DNA from: Paracoccus alcaliphilus
GTDB taxonomy: Bacteria > Pseudomonadota > Alphaproteobacteria > Rhodobacterales > Rhodobacteraceae
Assembly: GCF_028553725.1 (NCBI RefSeq)
Contig: NZ_CP067124.1
Location: forward strand, 1,560,001 to 1,624,000
DNA length: 64,000 nt
Direction: 5' to 3'
The first letter of the stretch is position 1. Every line of letters begins with the position of its first letter. Position numbers and translations under genes: made by a program. The notes beneath the pieces were generated by a model, which made no database searches, had not been told where the DNA came from, and saw only the letters and a program-made list of their open reading frames with translations. Positions 48,520-56,725 of the stretch are shown here, piece after piece.

Positions 48520-49445
48520 ATGTCCACGGAGACACAGCCCAAAACCGAAGGGCTCGGCCTGCCGCTGGCCGTCATCGCGACGGCCCAGCTTATGGTCGCG
48601 CTTGACGATACGATCGCTAATATCGTCCTGCCCACGATCCAGAACGACCTTGATATTTCGGCGGCGAACCTGCCCTGGGTCAGCAACGCATATATCTTGG
48701 CCTTAGCGATCTCTATGGCCGGCGGCGCATCCTGCAGGCCGGCATGGCGATCTTCACCATCGGCTCGCTTCTGGTCGGATTGGCGCAGGACGCGGTCAGC
48801 GTGATCGGCGCGCGCGGGTTGCAAGGGGTGGGCGCGGCCCTGACCTCGCCCAATGCGCTGGCCCTGATCGCCACGACATTCCGCGAGGGCAAGGCGCGCA
48901 ACGGCGCCATGGCCGTCTATGGCGCGATGTCTGGCCTGGGGATCGTCGCGGGGCTGATCCTGGGCGGATTGCCGACCGGATTGCTGGGCTGGCGCTGGGC
49001 CTTCTATATCAACATTCCCATCGGCCTTGCGGTGCTGGCGGGGTCCAGGACGCTGGTCGAAGCCGAACTGCACACGGGCCGCATCGACCTTCCCGGCGCC
49101 GTCACCAGCATCGGCGGCATAGCCGCGCTGGTCTATGTGATCACCAGCGGCGGCGAACATGGCTGGACCGACGGCATTACTCTGGCTGCCTTCTTCGTCG
49201 CCGCCATCCTGCTGCCGTCGTTCCTGATCATTCAGTCCCGCAGTCAGGATCCGCTTTTGCCCCTGTATCTGTTCGGCGACCGCAATCGGGCCGGATCCTA
49301 CCTGTCCATATTGCTTCTGGGCTTTGGTCCGATGGGGATGCTGTATCTGCTGACGCTCTATCTGCAGCATGTTTTGGGCTATGATCCGATCACGACCGCG
49401 CTGGTGAATGCCCGCAGGGGCCAGGTGCCGGCACCGGCGCACTGA
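48520..49445 (+). pseudogene. MFS transporter (DHA2 drug:H+ antiporter type), deleted and truncated
   Basis: The start MSTETQPKTEGLGLPLAV and first helix with ALDDTIANIVLPTIQ mark a 14-helix DHA2 exporter. After NAYILAL the frame loses about 15 residues and shifts: DLYGRRRILQAGMAIF continues in another frame from about 48707. The second frame runs to 49445 and ends inside the ninth or tenth helix (YDPITTALVNARR). About 130 C-terminal residues are missing. Confidence 0.82.
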
Positions 49446-49556
49446 TGGAATGCGCAGGGCTCGGGTGCCGGTCGGTGCCACGCGGTTGGGCCTGCGCGCC
49501 ATGCCCAACCGCGCGCTAATCATTATGCTGATGGCGATGTCGAACCTTGCGATGAG

Positions 49557-50201
49557 CTACGAACGGCTTCGGCGCACCGCTGCGATCATCGAGCGAAGCT
49601 CGTCCAGCGATTGCTTGCCGAATGCGCCGAAGTCCCCGGCGATGAAGGTGGGCGTGCCGGCCAGCCCCATTTTCTCGGCCAGAATCCAGGAATGTTCGAT
49701 CTGCCGGGCGATCACGATGCCCTCCATATCCGCGCGCAGGCGGTTCCTGTCCAGCCCGACGACTTCGGCGACAGCAAGGGCGCTCTTGTCATCCGCCTGG
49801 CCCTCGATGCCCATCAGCCCCGCATGGAACTGCCAGAACTTCTGCTGCCGCAACGACGCCAGCGAGGCGCGGGCGCAGTAAAGCGATGCTGCGCCCAAGA
49901 CCGGCCATTCCCGTAACACGACCCGCAGGCGCGGATCTTCCCAGATCAGCTGGCGGATATCGGGGACCGAGGCGCGGCAATAGGGGCAGTTGTAATCGAA
50001 GAACTCGGTCAGCGTGACGTCGCCCGAGGGGTTGCCCAGGACCGCGCCAAGCTGTTCCTGCTCCAGGGCCTGCCGCAGGTCCGGGGGCATCGGATTGTCC
50101 TGCGCACGCGCGGATATCCCGCCGGCTGCCAGGATGCTTGCGGCGATGCCGGTCCGCAGGAAACGCCGGCGGGCGGGATCGGGTCTGTTGCTCTGTGCCA
50201 T
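49557..50201 (-). CDS. DsbA-family periplasmic thiol protein (module A)
   Basis: The 214-residue protein starts at MAQSNRPDPARRRFLRTG; the twin arginines and hydrophobic stretch to SARAQ suggest a Tat signal. The thioredoxin active site is FFDYNCPYCRAS (Cys72, Cys75), with the cis-Pro loop GLAGTPTFIAGD. It is of the DsbA/ScsC-like type that can accept electrons from a DsbD-like membrane protein. It is divergent from an L,D-transpeptidase, and two CTTAAG-type boxes lie between them. A second, similar protein is encoded at 56726. Confidence 0.9.
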   Translation of the reverse strand: MAQSNRPDPARRRFLRTGIAASILAAGGISARAQDNPMPPDLRQALEQEQLGAVLGNPSGDVTLTEFFDYNCPYCRASVPDIRQLIWEDPRLRVVLREWPVLGAASLYCARASLASLRQQKFWQFHAGLMGIEGQADDKSALAVAEVVGLDRNRLRADMEGIVIARQIEHSWILAEKMGLAGTPTFIAGDFGAFGKQSLDELRSMIAAVRRSRS

Positions 50202-50247
50202 GGACCTGTCCTTTTTCGGATCTGCCGCGCGTCGATAGGCGCCAGAG

Positions 50248-50264
50248 CTTAACCCAACCTTAAG
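50248..50264. promoter_or_regulatory. Response-regulator box, CTTAAC-N5-CTTAAG
   Basis: Two half-sites 11 bases centre to centre match the YTTAAK-N5-YTTAAK form of PmrA/QseB-type boxes. It is the box nearer the minus-strand DsbA-like gene, 47 bases upstream of its start. Confidence 0.7.
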
Positions 50265-50291
50265 AGACTGTCCTGTCTGCGCCCGCACGCC

Positions 50292-50308
50292 CTTAAGCTG
50301 CGCTTAAG
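50292..50308. promoter_or_regulatory. Response-regulator box, CTTAAG-N5-CTTAAG
   Basis: Perfect half-sites flank CTGCG. It lies 58 bases upstream of the L,D-transpeptidase start and is nearly identical to the box at 53362 in the promoter of the two-component system. Confidence 0.78.
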
Positions 50309-50365
50309 CTTGGCCGGCCATCCGGGATGCGGGGTAATGCCCCTGAACGACTGGAGCATGAAACT

Positions 50366-51067
50366 ATGGACCAATCTTGTCATCCACGCCTGTCCGGGCC
50401 GCGCAAACAGGCTGACGCTTCCGGCGGCGGAACGGGCAGGCGCGCTTTTCTGGGCGGATTGCTGGCCGGCGGACTGGCGCTGCCGCGCATCGCATCGGCG
50501 CAGGCGGTCGACCCTACCATCGGGCACGCCCTCTACGGCGCATCGGCTGCGGGGCAGGCTCCCGATATGAGCGTCGATCAGATCAATCCGGCGCAAGACG
50601 CACGGCGAAACATATCGTCCTTCAGGGGCCTCGACTGGCGGGATTTCTATCCGACGCCGGGCAAGGGCGTTATCCTGGCGGATGTGACGTCGCGCACGCT
50701 GCATTTCTGGTCGGGCGACGAAAACACCTATCTGGTTTTCCCGTCCTCGATCCCGGTTTCGGAGGAACTGACCAAGCGCGGCAAGACCGAGGTCGTGCGC
50801 AAGGCGGAGCGTCCATCCTGGACCCCGACCCCCAGCATGCGGGAACGCGACCCGACCTTGCCGCAACGGGTCGAAGGCGGGGCCGCGGACAACCCCCTGG
50901 GCGTCTACGCGCTTTACCTTTCGTGGCCCGCCTACCTGATCCACGGCACCCATAACACGCGCAAGATAGGGCGCAAGTCGTCCAGCGGCTGCTACGGGCT
51001 TTACAACGAACATATCGCCCGTCTTTACCCGCTGGTTGAGGTGGGAACGCAGGTGACCATCTTCTGA
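50366..51067 (+). CDS. L,D-transpeptidase (YkuD), Tat-exported (module A)
   Basis: The 233-residue protein has a twin-arginine signal (GRRAFLGGLLAGG, Arg25-Arg26, with cleavage after ASA near 45) and a YkuD domain. The catalytic motif is IHGTHNTRKIG followed by SSSGCYGLYN with Cys209. These enzymes form 3-3 cross-links in peptidoglycan or attach proteins to it. Their active cysteine must be kept reduced, which fits the redox genes around it. It is divergent from the DsbA-like gene and carries its own CTTAAG box. Confidence 0.9.
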   Translation: MDQSCHPRLSGPRKQADASGGGTGRRAFLGGLLAGGLALPRIASAQAVDPTIGHALYGASAAGQAPDMSVDQINPAQDARRNISSFRGLDWRDFYPTPGKGVILADVTSRTLHFWSGDENTYLVFPSSIPVSEELTKRGKTEVVRKAERPSWTPTPSMRERDPTLPQRVEGGAADNPLGVYALYLSWPAYLIHGTHNTRKIGRKSSSGCYGLYNEHIARLYPLVEVGTQVTIF

Positions 51068-51102
51068 GGGGCGTGGGGCGTGGGGCGTGGGGCGTGGGGC
51101 GG
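51068..51102. repeat. Five-copy 7-bp tandem repeat (GGGGCGT)
   Basis: GGGGCGT is repeated four times exactly, with a fifth copy changed in its last base (GGGGCGG). It begins at the first base after the L,D-transpeptidase stop codon. About 170 bases of non-coding sequence follow before the end of the kinase gene. Confidence 0.9.
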
Positions 51103-51274
51103 CTGGCGGACCGGCGCCCTGCTGTCTTGTGCTCTGCGCTGGACCGAGCCGCGATTGAAGCGCGTGATGGGGGTGGTCTGCCTCGCTAATGCCGGTGCCT
51201 GGGGCGGTTCTGCGTCTGACAGAACGGCCGGCCGCCGGGTGGCAGCATATCCCAGCCTGAACAGCCCCCGCCTC

Positions 51275-52648
51275 TCACGAAGGTGAGGCCTGCGCCTCGC
51301 CCGGCAGGATGATTTCGGCCCGTTCGCCGCCGCCTTCACGGGGGGTGAGGGACAGTTCCCCGCCCATCGCCTTGACGGCTGCGGCGGTGATCGACAGGCC
51401 CAGTCCGCTGCCGCCGCCCGAGGGGCTGGCCGCGCCGCGATAGAAGCGCTCGGTGACATGGGGGCGGTCGGTCTCGCTGATGCCGGGGCCGCGGTCCAGC
51501 ACGCTGAAGCGGATCCTGCCTTCGTCGCGCGCCAGCCGCGCCTCGACGGTGGTGCCCATGGGCGAGGCGAGGATGGCGTTTTCCAGCAGGTTGCGCAGGG
51601 CCGGGGCCAGCAGCGCCGCCTGCGTGCTGCGCCATTCGGTCTCGCCGGTTTCCAGCCGCAGGGTGACGCCGCGCGACCCGGCCAGCCCGCCAAGCGCCCC
51701 GGCCACATCGGCGAGGATCTTCGCGCCATCCTCGGGCGGGGCGGCGCTGTCGATGGGGTTCTCGGTCGCGGTCATGTCCAGAAGCTGGCGCACCATGCGG
51801 TCGGTGCGGTCCACGCCCTGCGCGATCTGCGCCAGCGCCCGGTCGCGGGTCGCGGCATCGGGGGAGAGCGTCGCGATCTGCGCCTGCGTTTTCAGCCCGG
51901 CCAGCGGAGTCTTCAGCTCATGCGCGGCAAAGGCGGTGAAGCTGCGCTCGCGCTCGCGCAACCCCTCGACGCGGTGAAACAGCCCGTTCAGCGCCTCGAT
52001 CATCGGGCGCAGTTCCGCGGGCGCACGGGTTTCTCCCAGCGGGCTGAGGTCGGTCGCCGGGCGGCGCGACAGCGCCTGGGCCAGCCGGTCCAGCGGCGCC
52101 AGCCCGCCGCGCACCGCCAGCCAGATCAACGCGGCCAGCAGCGGCAGGACCAGCATGGCCGGGGCCAGAAGCCCCATCGCCACCCCATGCACCAGCCGCT
52201 CGCGCATGAAACGCGCATCGCCGACCATGACGCGGATGCCCAACTCCGTGTCGACATGGGTATAGACGCGCCAGACCTCACCATCGACCTCGCGCTCACT
52301 GAAGCCTTCCTGGTCGGCGAGTTGCCCGGACGGTGCGCCGTCGGATTCGCTTTTCAACTGGCCGTCGAAGCCCCAGACTTGGCAGATCAGCTGGCGGGCG
52401 ACGTCGTGGCGGCCGGTATTGGGCGAGGCGGGGGCGTCACCCACCAGCGATGCCGCGTCCGGCCCGGCGATGCCGCCGTTGCGCCGGATCAGCGAGGCGA
52501 CCATCTGCGCCGATTCCTGCAAGCGCCGGTCCAGCACATGGCCGACCTCGGTGCGGGTCGAATGCTGGATCCAGATCACGGCGAAGAGCCAGATCGCCCC
52601 GGTTCCGGCCAGCAGGATGATGAGCAGCCGCCTGCGGATCGAACTCAT
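51275..52648 (-). CDS. Sensor histidine kinase, QseC/PmrB type
   Basis: The 457-residue protein has two membrane helices (about 8-27 and 155-180) around a periplasmic sensor of about 125 residues. A HAMP-like segment, a HisKA domain with His243 in FAAHELKTPLAG and an ATPase domain (GGSGLGLSI G2 box) follow. It overlaps its regulator gene by four bases (ATGA). The periplasmic domain contains one cysteine (QLICQVWGF), which could take part in thiol sensing; this is an inference. Confidence 0.92.
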   Translation of the reverse strand: MSSIRRRLLIILLAGTGAIWLFAVIWIQHSTRTEVGHVLDRRLQESAQMVASLIRRNGGIAGPDAASLVGDAPASPNTGRHDVARQLICQVWGFDGQLKSESDGAPSGQLADQEGFSEREVDGEVWRVYTHVDTELGIRVMVGDARFMRERLVHGVAMGLLAPAMLVLPLLAALIWLAVRGGLAPLDRLAQALSRRPATDLSPLGETRAPAELRPMIEALNGLFHRVEGLRERERSFTAFAAHELKTPLAGLKTQAQIATLSPDAATRDRALAQIAQGVDRTDRMVRQLLDMTATENPIDSAAPPEDGAKILADVAGALGGLAGSRGVTLRLETGETEWRSTQAALLAPALRNLLENAILASPMGTTVEARLARDEGRIRFSVLDRGPGISETDRPHVTERFYRGAASPSGGGSGLGLSITAAAVKAMGGELSLTPREGGGERAEIILPGEAQASPS

Positions 52649-53316
52649 GCCTCGCGCCCCCTGTCCTCCAGCCGGTATCCCGCCCCGCGCAGGGTCTGGA
52701 TGAAGTCCCGGCCCAGCTTGGCGCGCAGGTGGTGGATATGAACCTCGACGGTATTGCTTTCGACGTCCTCCTGCCAGCCGTAAAGCCGTTCCTCAAGTTG
52801 CGTCTTGGACAGGATGCGGCCCGGATGTTCGGCCAGCGCATGCAGGACGGCGAATTCGCGGCGCGAAAAGCGCAACTCGCGGTCCTCGATGCGCCCGGAC
52901 TGCGTTGCTGGGTCCAGCCGCAGCCCGTTCCATTCGATCACCGCCGCGGCGCGGCCTTCCTGCCGGCGCAGTATGGCGCGGATACGGGCGGCGAGTTCCT
53001 CCAGATCGAAGGGCTTGCCCAGGTAGTCGTCCGCCCCCGCGTTCAGCCCCGACACTCGGTCGCGCACCCGGTCGCGGGCGGTCAGCAGCAGCACCGGCAG
53101 CTGCGATCCCGTCCCGCGCAAATCGGCCAGCAGGTCAAGGCCCGAGCCATCGGGCAGCATGATGTCCAGCACCATGCCCGCAAAGCCGCCGCCCTCCAGC
53201 GCCGCGCGGGCATCGGCCAGCGTGCCCACCGCATCGGCGGTGAAGCCCGACAGGCCCAGCCCGACGGCGATCCCATCGGACAGGACCGGGTCGTCCTCGA
53301 CAATCAGCAGGCGCAT
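52645..53316 (-). CDS. OmpR-family response regulator, QseB/PmrA type
   Basis: The 223-residue protein has a receiver domain with VEDDP, phosphoacceptor Asp51 (LDIMLPDGSG) and Lys101 (LGKPFD). A winged-helix DNA-binding domain ends NTVEVHIHHLRAKLG and TLRGAGYRLE. PmrA and QseB proteins bind YTTAAK-N5-YTTAAK. Boxes of exactly this form are found in the only two divergent promoters of this gene group, one of them upstream of this gene itself. Confidence 0.93.
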   Translation of the reverse strand: MRLLIVEDDPVLSDGIAVGLGLSGFTADAVGTLADARAALEGGGFAGMVLDIMLPDGSGLDLLADLRGTGSQLPVLLLTARDRVRDRVSGLNAGADDYLGKPFDLEELAARIRAILRRQEGRAAAVIEWNGLRLDPATQSGRIEDRELRFSRREFAVLHALAEHPGRILSKTQLEERLYGWQEDVESNTVEVHIHHLRAKLGRDFIQTLRGAGYRLEDRGREA

Positions 53317-53361
53317 GGCGTGTTCCTTTCGGCCTTGTCGATCACGCTTTCGTCGATGAAG

Positions 53362-53378
53362 CTTAAGCTGGGCTTAAG
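53362..53378. promoter_or_regulatory. Response-regulator box, CTTAAG-N5-CTTAAG
   Basis: Perfect half-sites flank CTGGG. The box lies between the response regulator (46 bases away) and dsbD (24 bases away), so it can serve autoregulation and activation of the dsbD operon. Confidence 0.78.
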
Positions 53379-53401
53379 GTGGCGTCTCTAGCAAGCCCGG
53401 C

Positions 53402-55186
53402 ATGATGACGAGAATGTTTGCCGCCCTGATCTTTGCCCTGCTGCTGCTTGCCGGTTTCCTGACGGCAGCGCAGGCGCAGCCCCTGCAACCCGAGGACGCT
53501 TTCGCCCTGACTGTCAGCCAAGGCGAGGGTGATGCGCTGGTCCTGAACTGGCGCATCGCCGATGGCTATTACCTCTATCGCAGCAGCTTCGCGGCAGAGG
53601 TGGACGGCCAGAGCCTGCCGCTGTCCCTGCCCGAGGGCGAGGTCTACGAGGATCCCTATTTCGGCGAGGGGCAGATCTATCGCGGTGCGGTCACGGCAAG
53701 GCTTGAGAACCTGGGCAAGCCGGTCATCCTGCATTGGCAGGGCTGCCAGCAGGACGGCATCTGCTATGCCCCGCAAAGCGTCCGGCTGGACGGCGACGGC
53801 GCGGTGCTGGCGGATGACACCGCCGCCAGCGGGTGGAGCCCGCAGCCGCAGGACGCGTCCGGTCCAGCCGATGCGGCGCAGACCGGATTGACGCTGGCGC
53901 AGGATCAGGGGGTGGTGCAGGGGCTGGCCGCGCGTGGCGGCGGGGCGCTGGTGATCGCGGGATTCCTCGGCTTCGGGCTGCTGCTGGCCTTTACGCCTTG
54001 CGTCTTTCCGATGTTCCCCATCGTCGCCGGAATGCTGGCCTGGCAGGGGCAGTCCCTGACCGCCAGGCGCGGCCTGGCCCTGACGGGCGCCTATGTGCTG
54101 GCGATGGCCGCCGCCTTCGGCCTGCTGGGTATCGCCGCGGCATGGTCGGGGGCGAATTTGCAGATGGCATTGCAATCGCCCATCGCCATCGGCCTGATCG
54201 CGGTGATTTTCGTCGCGCTGGCCCTGTCTATGTTCGGCTTCTACGAATTGCAGATGCCGATGGCCCTGCAGGCCCGGCTTGGGCGTATCGGCGGCAGGCG
54301 CGGATCGGTCGGCGGTTCGATGGTGCTGGGCTTTACCTCGGCGCTGATCGTCGGGCCCTGCGTGACCGCGCCGCTGGCCGGGGCGCTGCTCTATATCGCG
54401 CAGACCGGCGACGTGATGCTGGGGGCGGCGGCGCTGTTCGCGCTGGGGCAGGGGCAGGGGGTGCCGCTGCTGGCCATCGGGGTCTTCGGCCCGCGCATCT
54501 TGCCCCCCAGCGGCGGCTGGATGGAGGTCGCGAAGCGCGCCTTCGGCGTGATCTTCCTCGGTTTCGCGATCTGGCTGGCGGGGCGGGTGCTGCCGGGGCC
54601 GGTCACGCTGACGCTGTGGGCCGCGCTGCTGGTGGGGACGGCGGTGTTCCTGGGCGCGCTGGACCGGCTGGAGCGCGATGCGACCCGCAACCGCCGCCTT
54701 GGCGCGGCGCTTGGCGTGCTGCTGCTGTTCGCCGGGCTGTTGCAGGGCTTCGGCGCGGCGCTTGGCGCGCATGATCCGCTGCGGCCGCTGGCGCCGCTGG
54801 CAAGCGGCGCGGGACCCGCGCAGCCGCAGGCGCAATTCGCCGAGGTGACCACGCGCGAGGGACTGGACCGGGCGCTGGCCTCGGCTGAGGGCAGGTCGGC
54901 GCTGCTCTATCTGACCGCTGACTGGTGCGTGACCTGCCGTGCCATCGAGCGCGGTCCGCTGACCGACCCGGCGGTCCATGCCGCGCTGGCCGATATGGCT
55001 GCGATCAAACTGGATGTGAGCGATTTCAACGCCGAGGCGCAGGCGCTGATGCAGGATCTGGCCGCCGCCGGTCCGCCGACGATGATCTTCCTCGACGCGG
55101 CCCGCGCCGAGGCAGCCGGCAGCCGGCTGATCGGCGACCTGGACAGCGCGGCGCTCCTGGCCTCGATCGGCAAGGTCAGCCCATGA
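53402..55186 (+). CDS. dsbD: Thiol:disulfide interchange protein DsbD
   Basis: The 594-residue protein has a signal peptide (ends AQAQ), a periplasmic N-domain with the C-x5-C pair in GCQQDGICYAP, and eight membrane helices. These contain the two redox cysteines in AFTPCVFPMFP and VGPCVTAPLAG. A C-terminal thioredoxin domain has DWCVTC. It brings electrons from cytoplasmic thioredoxin to periplasmic thiol proteins. Since only 24 bases separate the box and first ATG, one of the later ATGs (53405 or 53414) may be used. It is first in a four-gene operon with overlapping ends. Confidence 0.94.
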   Translation: MMTRMFAALIFALLLLAGFLTAAQAQPLQPEDAFALTVSQGEGDALVLNWRIADGYYLYRSSFAAEVDGQSLPLSLPEGEVYEDPYFGEGQIYRGAVTARLENLGKPVILHWQGCQQDGICYAPQSVRLDGDGAVLADDTAASGWSPQPQDASGPADAAQTGLTLAQDQGVVQGLAARGGGALVIAGFLGFGLLLAFTPCVFPMFPIVAGMLAWQGQSLTARRGLALTGAYVLAMAAAFGLLGIAAAWSGANLQMALQSPIAIGLIAVIFVALALSMFGFYELQMPMALQARLGRIGGRRGSVGGSMVLGFTSALIVGPCVTAPLAGALLYIAQTGDVMLGAAALFALGQGQGVPLLAIGVFGPRILPPSGGWMEVAKRAFGVIFLGFAIWLAGRVLPGPVTLTLWAALLVGTAVFLGALDRLERDATRNRRLGAALGVLLLFAGLLQGFGAALGAHDPLRPLAPLASGAGPAQPQAQFAEVTTREGLDRALASAEGRSALLYLTADWCVTCRAIERGPLTDPAVHAALADMAAIKLDVSDFNAEAQALMQDLAAAGPPTMIFLDAARAEAAGSRLIGDLDSAALLASIGKVSP

Positions 55187-55983
55187 ACGCGGTCTCGATC
55201 GGCCCGCTGGTATTCGACGGCACGCGCTTCGCCGCCGTCGTTGGCCTGCTCTCGTTCTTCGCCGTGGCCGAGATCATGGCGCGGCTGCAAAAGAGCGATG
55301 CGGCGCGATGGGCGGGATTCGCCGTGCTGGCCTGGATCGCCGCCGCGCGCGTGGGTTTCGTGGCCGCGAACTGGCCCGCCTTCGCCGCCCATCCGCTGGA
55401 CGCGTTGAAGCTGTGGCAAAGCGGTTTCCTACCCGCCGCGGGCTGGGCGGGCGGCATTGCCGTCCTGCTGGCGGCACTGCTGCGCAGGGCACGGGCCGCG
55501 GTTCTGCCGCTGGCGCTTGGCGGCGTGGCGGCGCTGGCCGCGCATCAGGCCGTCACTGCCGCGCTGACGCGCCCGGCGGTCACGATTCCCGACATGCAGC
55601 TGATCGCGCTGGACGGCAGCGCGGTGCAACTGGCCGGGCGCGACTGGCCGGTGGTGCTGAACCTCTGGGCGACATGGTGCCCGCCCTGCCGGCGCGAGAT
55701 GCCGATGATGACCGAACTGGCCGCCAATACGCCCGGCGTGGATTTCGTCTTCGCCAATCAGGGCGAGGATGCCGGACAGGTCCTGGCCTTTCTGGAGGCC
55801 GAGGGCCTGCCCGCCGAGGGCATGATCCGCGATCCGCGCAACCGGCTGATGGCGGAACTGGACGCCATCGGCCTGCCCGCGACGCTGGTTTTTGATGCGA
55901 AGGGCCGGATGGTCGCGGCGCATACGGGCGAGATCTCGCGCGCCGCCCTGACCCGGATGATCGCGCAAGCGACAGGAGAATGA
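55183..55983 (+). CDS. TlpA-like membrane thioredoxin with N-terminal helices
   Basis: The 266-residue protein has about four N-terminal hydrophobic helices (residues 8-125) and a C-terminal TlpA/ResA thioredoxin fold with NLWATWCPPCRREMP and the GLPATLVF cis-Pro loop. The active site would face the periplasm. It overlaps dsbD and the next gene by four bases each (ATGA). The order DsbD, TlpA-like, DsbA-like recalls the copper-tolerance scsBCD set of enterobacteria; here an L,D-transpeptidase gene is added to it. Confidence 0.88.
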   Translation: MNAVSIGPLVFDGTRFAAVVGLLSFFAVAEIMARLQKSDAARWAGFAVLAWIAAARVGFVAANWPAFAAHPLDALKLWQSGFLPAAGWAGGIAVLLAALLRRARAAVLPLALGGVAALAAHQAVTAALTRPAVTIPDMQLIALDGSAVQLAGRDWPVVLNLWATWCPPCRREMPMMTELAANTPGVDFVFANQGEDAGQVLAFLEAEGLPAEGMIRDPRNRLMAELDAIGLPATLVFDAKGRMVAAHTGEISRAALTRMIAQATGE

Positions 55984-56711
55984 CGATGAACCCGATACGA
56001 ACCACATTGGCGGGTGCGGCGCTGCTGACGCTGGCGGCCTGCGCCTCGACCGAACCGGCGGCCCCCGCCGATCCGCCCCCGCCTGCCGCCAGCCCAGAGG
56101 TCGCCGCGATGTATGGCGCGATGGACGATAACGGCCACCATATCCCCGCTGTCGATCCCAACCTTCTGACCGGGGACAAGGCGCGGCGGGTGGTGGATTA
56201 CTGGACGGATGAGAGGCCGGGCACGATCATCGTCGATCCCCATGCGCGCTACCTTTATCAGGTGCAGCGTGGCAACAAGGCGATGCGCTATACCGTGGCG
56301 GTGGGTGCGGCAGGCTACGGCTTCACCGGCGAGGCGCATATCCCCTATCAGCGCGACTGGCCAAGCTGGAAGCCTACCGACAACATGGTCGCGACCCAGC
56401 CCGAGCTTTACGGCCCGGTCGAGGCCGGGCTGGAAGGCGGTCCCGACAACCCAATGGGCGCCCGCGCGCTTTATCTGCATAACAGCGGGGGCGATACCTT
56501 CTATCGCATCCACGGCACGATGGACCCGGCCTCGATCGGGCGCTCGGACACGGCGGGCTGCATTCGCCTCTTCAATCAGGACATCATCCACTTGGCCGAA
56601 CAGACCGGCAGCATGACCAAGGTGATCGTGCTGAGCGAGGCGGAATCGGGCAAGGGCACCGTGCCGCCCCGCCAGCCGCTGCCACAACCAGCCATGATGG
56701 CCGCCAGCTAG
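55980..56711 (+). CDS. L,D-transpeptidase (YkuD) lipoprotein (module B)
   Basis: The 243-residue protein has a lipoprotein signal (LLTLAAC, Cys21) and a YkuD domain with RIHGTMDPASIG and SDTAGCIRLFNQD carrying the catalytic cysteine. It is translationally coupled to the TlpA-like gene. In contrast with the first L,D-transpeptidase of this region it is lipid-anchored instead of Tat-exported. The substrate role is peptidoglycan 3-3 linking or anchoring. Confidence 0.91.
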   Translation: MTMNPIRTTLAGAALLTLAACASTEPAAPADPPPPAASPEVAAMYGAMDDNGHHIPAVDPNLLTGDKARRVVDYWTDERPGTIIVDPHARYLYQVQRGNKAMRYTVAVGAAGYGFTGEAHIPYQRDWPSWKPTDNMVATQPELYGPVEAGLEGGPDNPMGARALYLHNSGGDTFYRIHGTMDPASIGRSDTAGCIRLFNQDIIHLAEQTGSMTKVIVLSEAESGKGTVPPRQPLPQPAMMAAS

Positions 56712-56725
56712 ACAGGAGGAATGAT

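Noticed and set aside
51080..51286. 68-codon plus-strand frame after the L,D-transpeptidase
   Set aside because: It begins in the GGGGCGT repeat, has no ribosome site and no family features.
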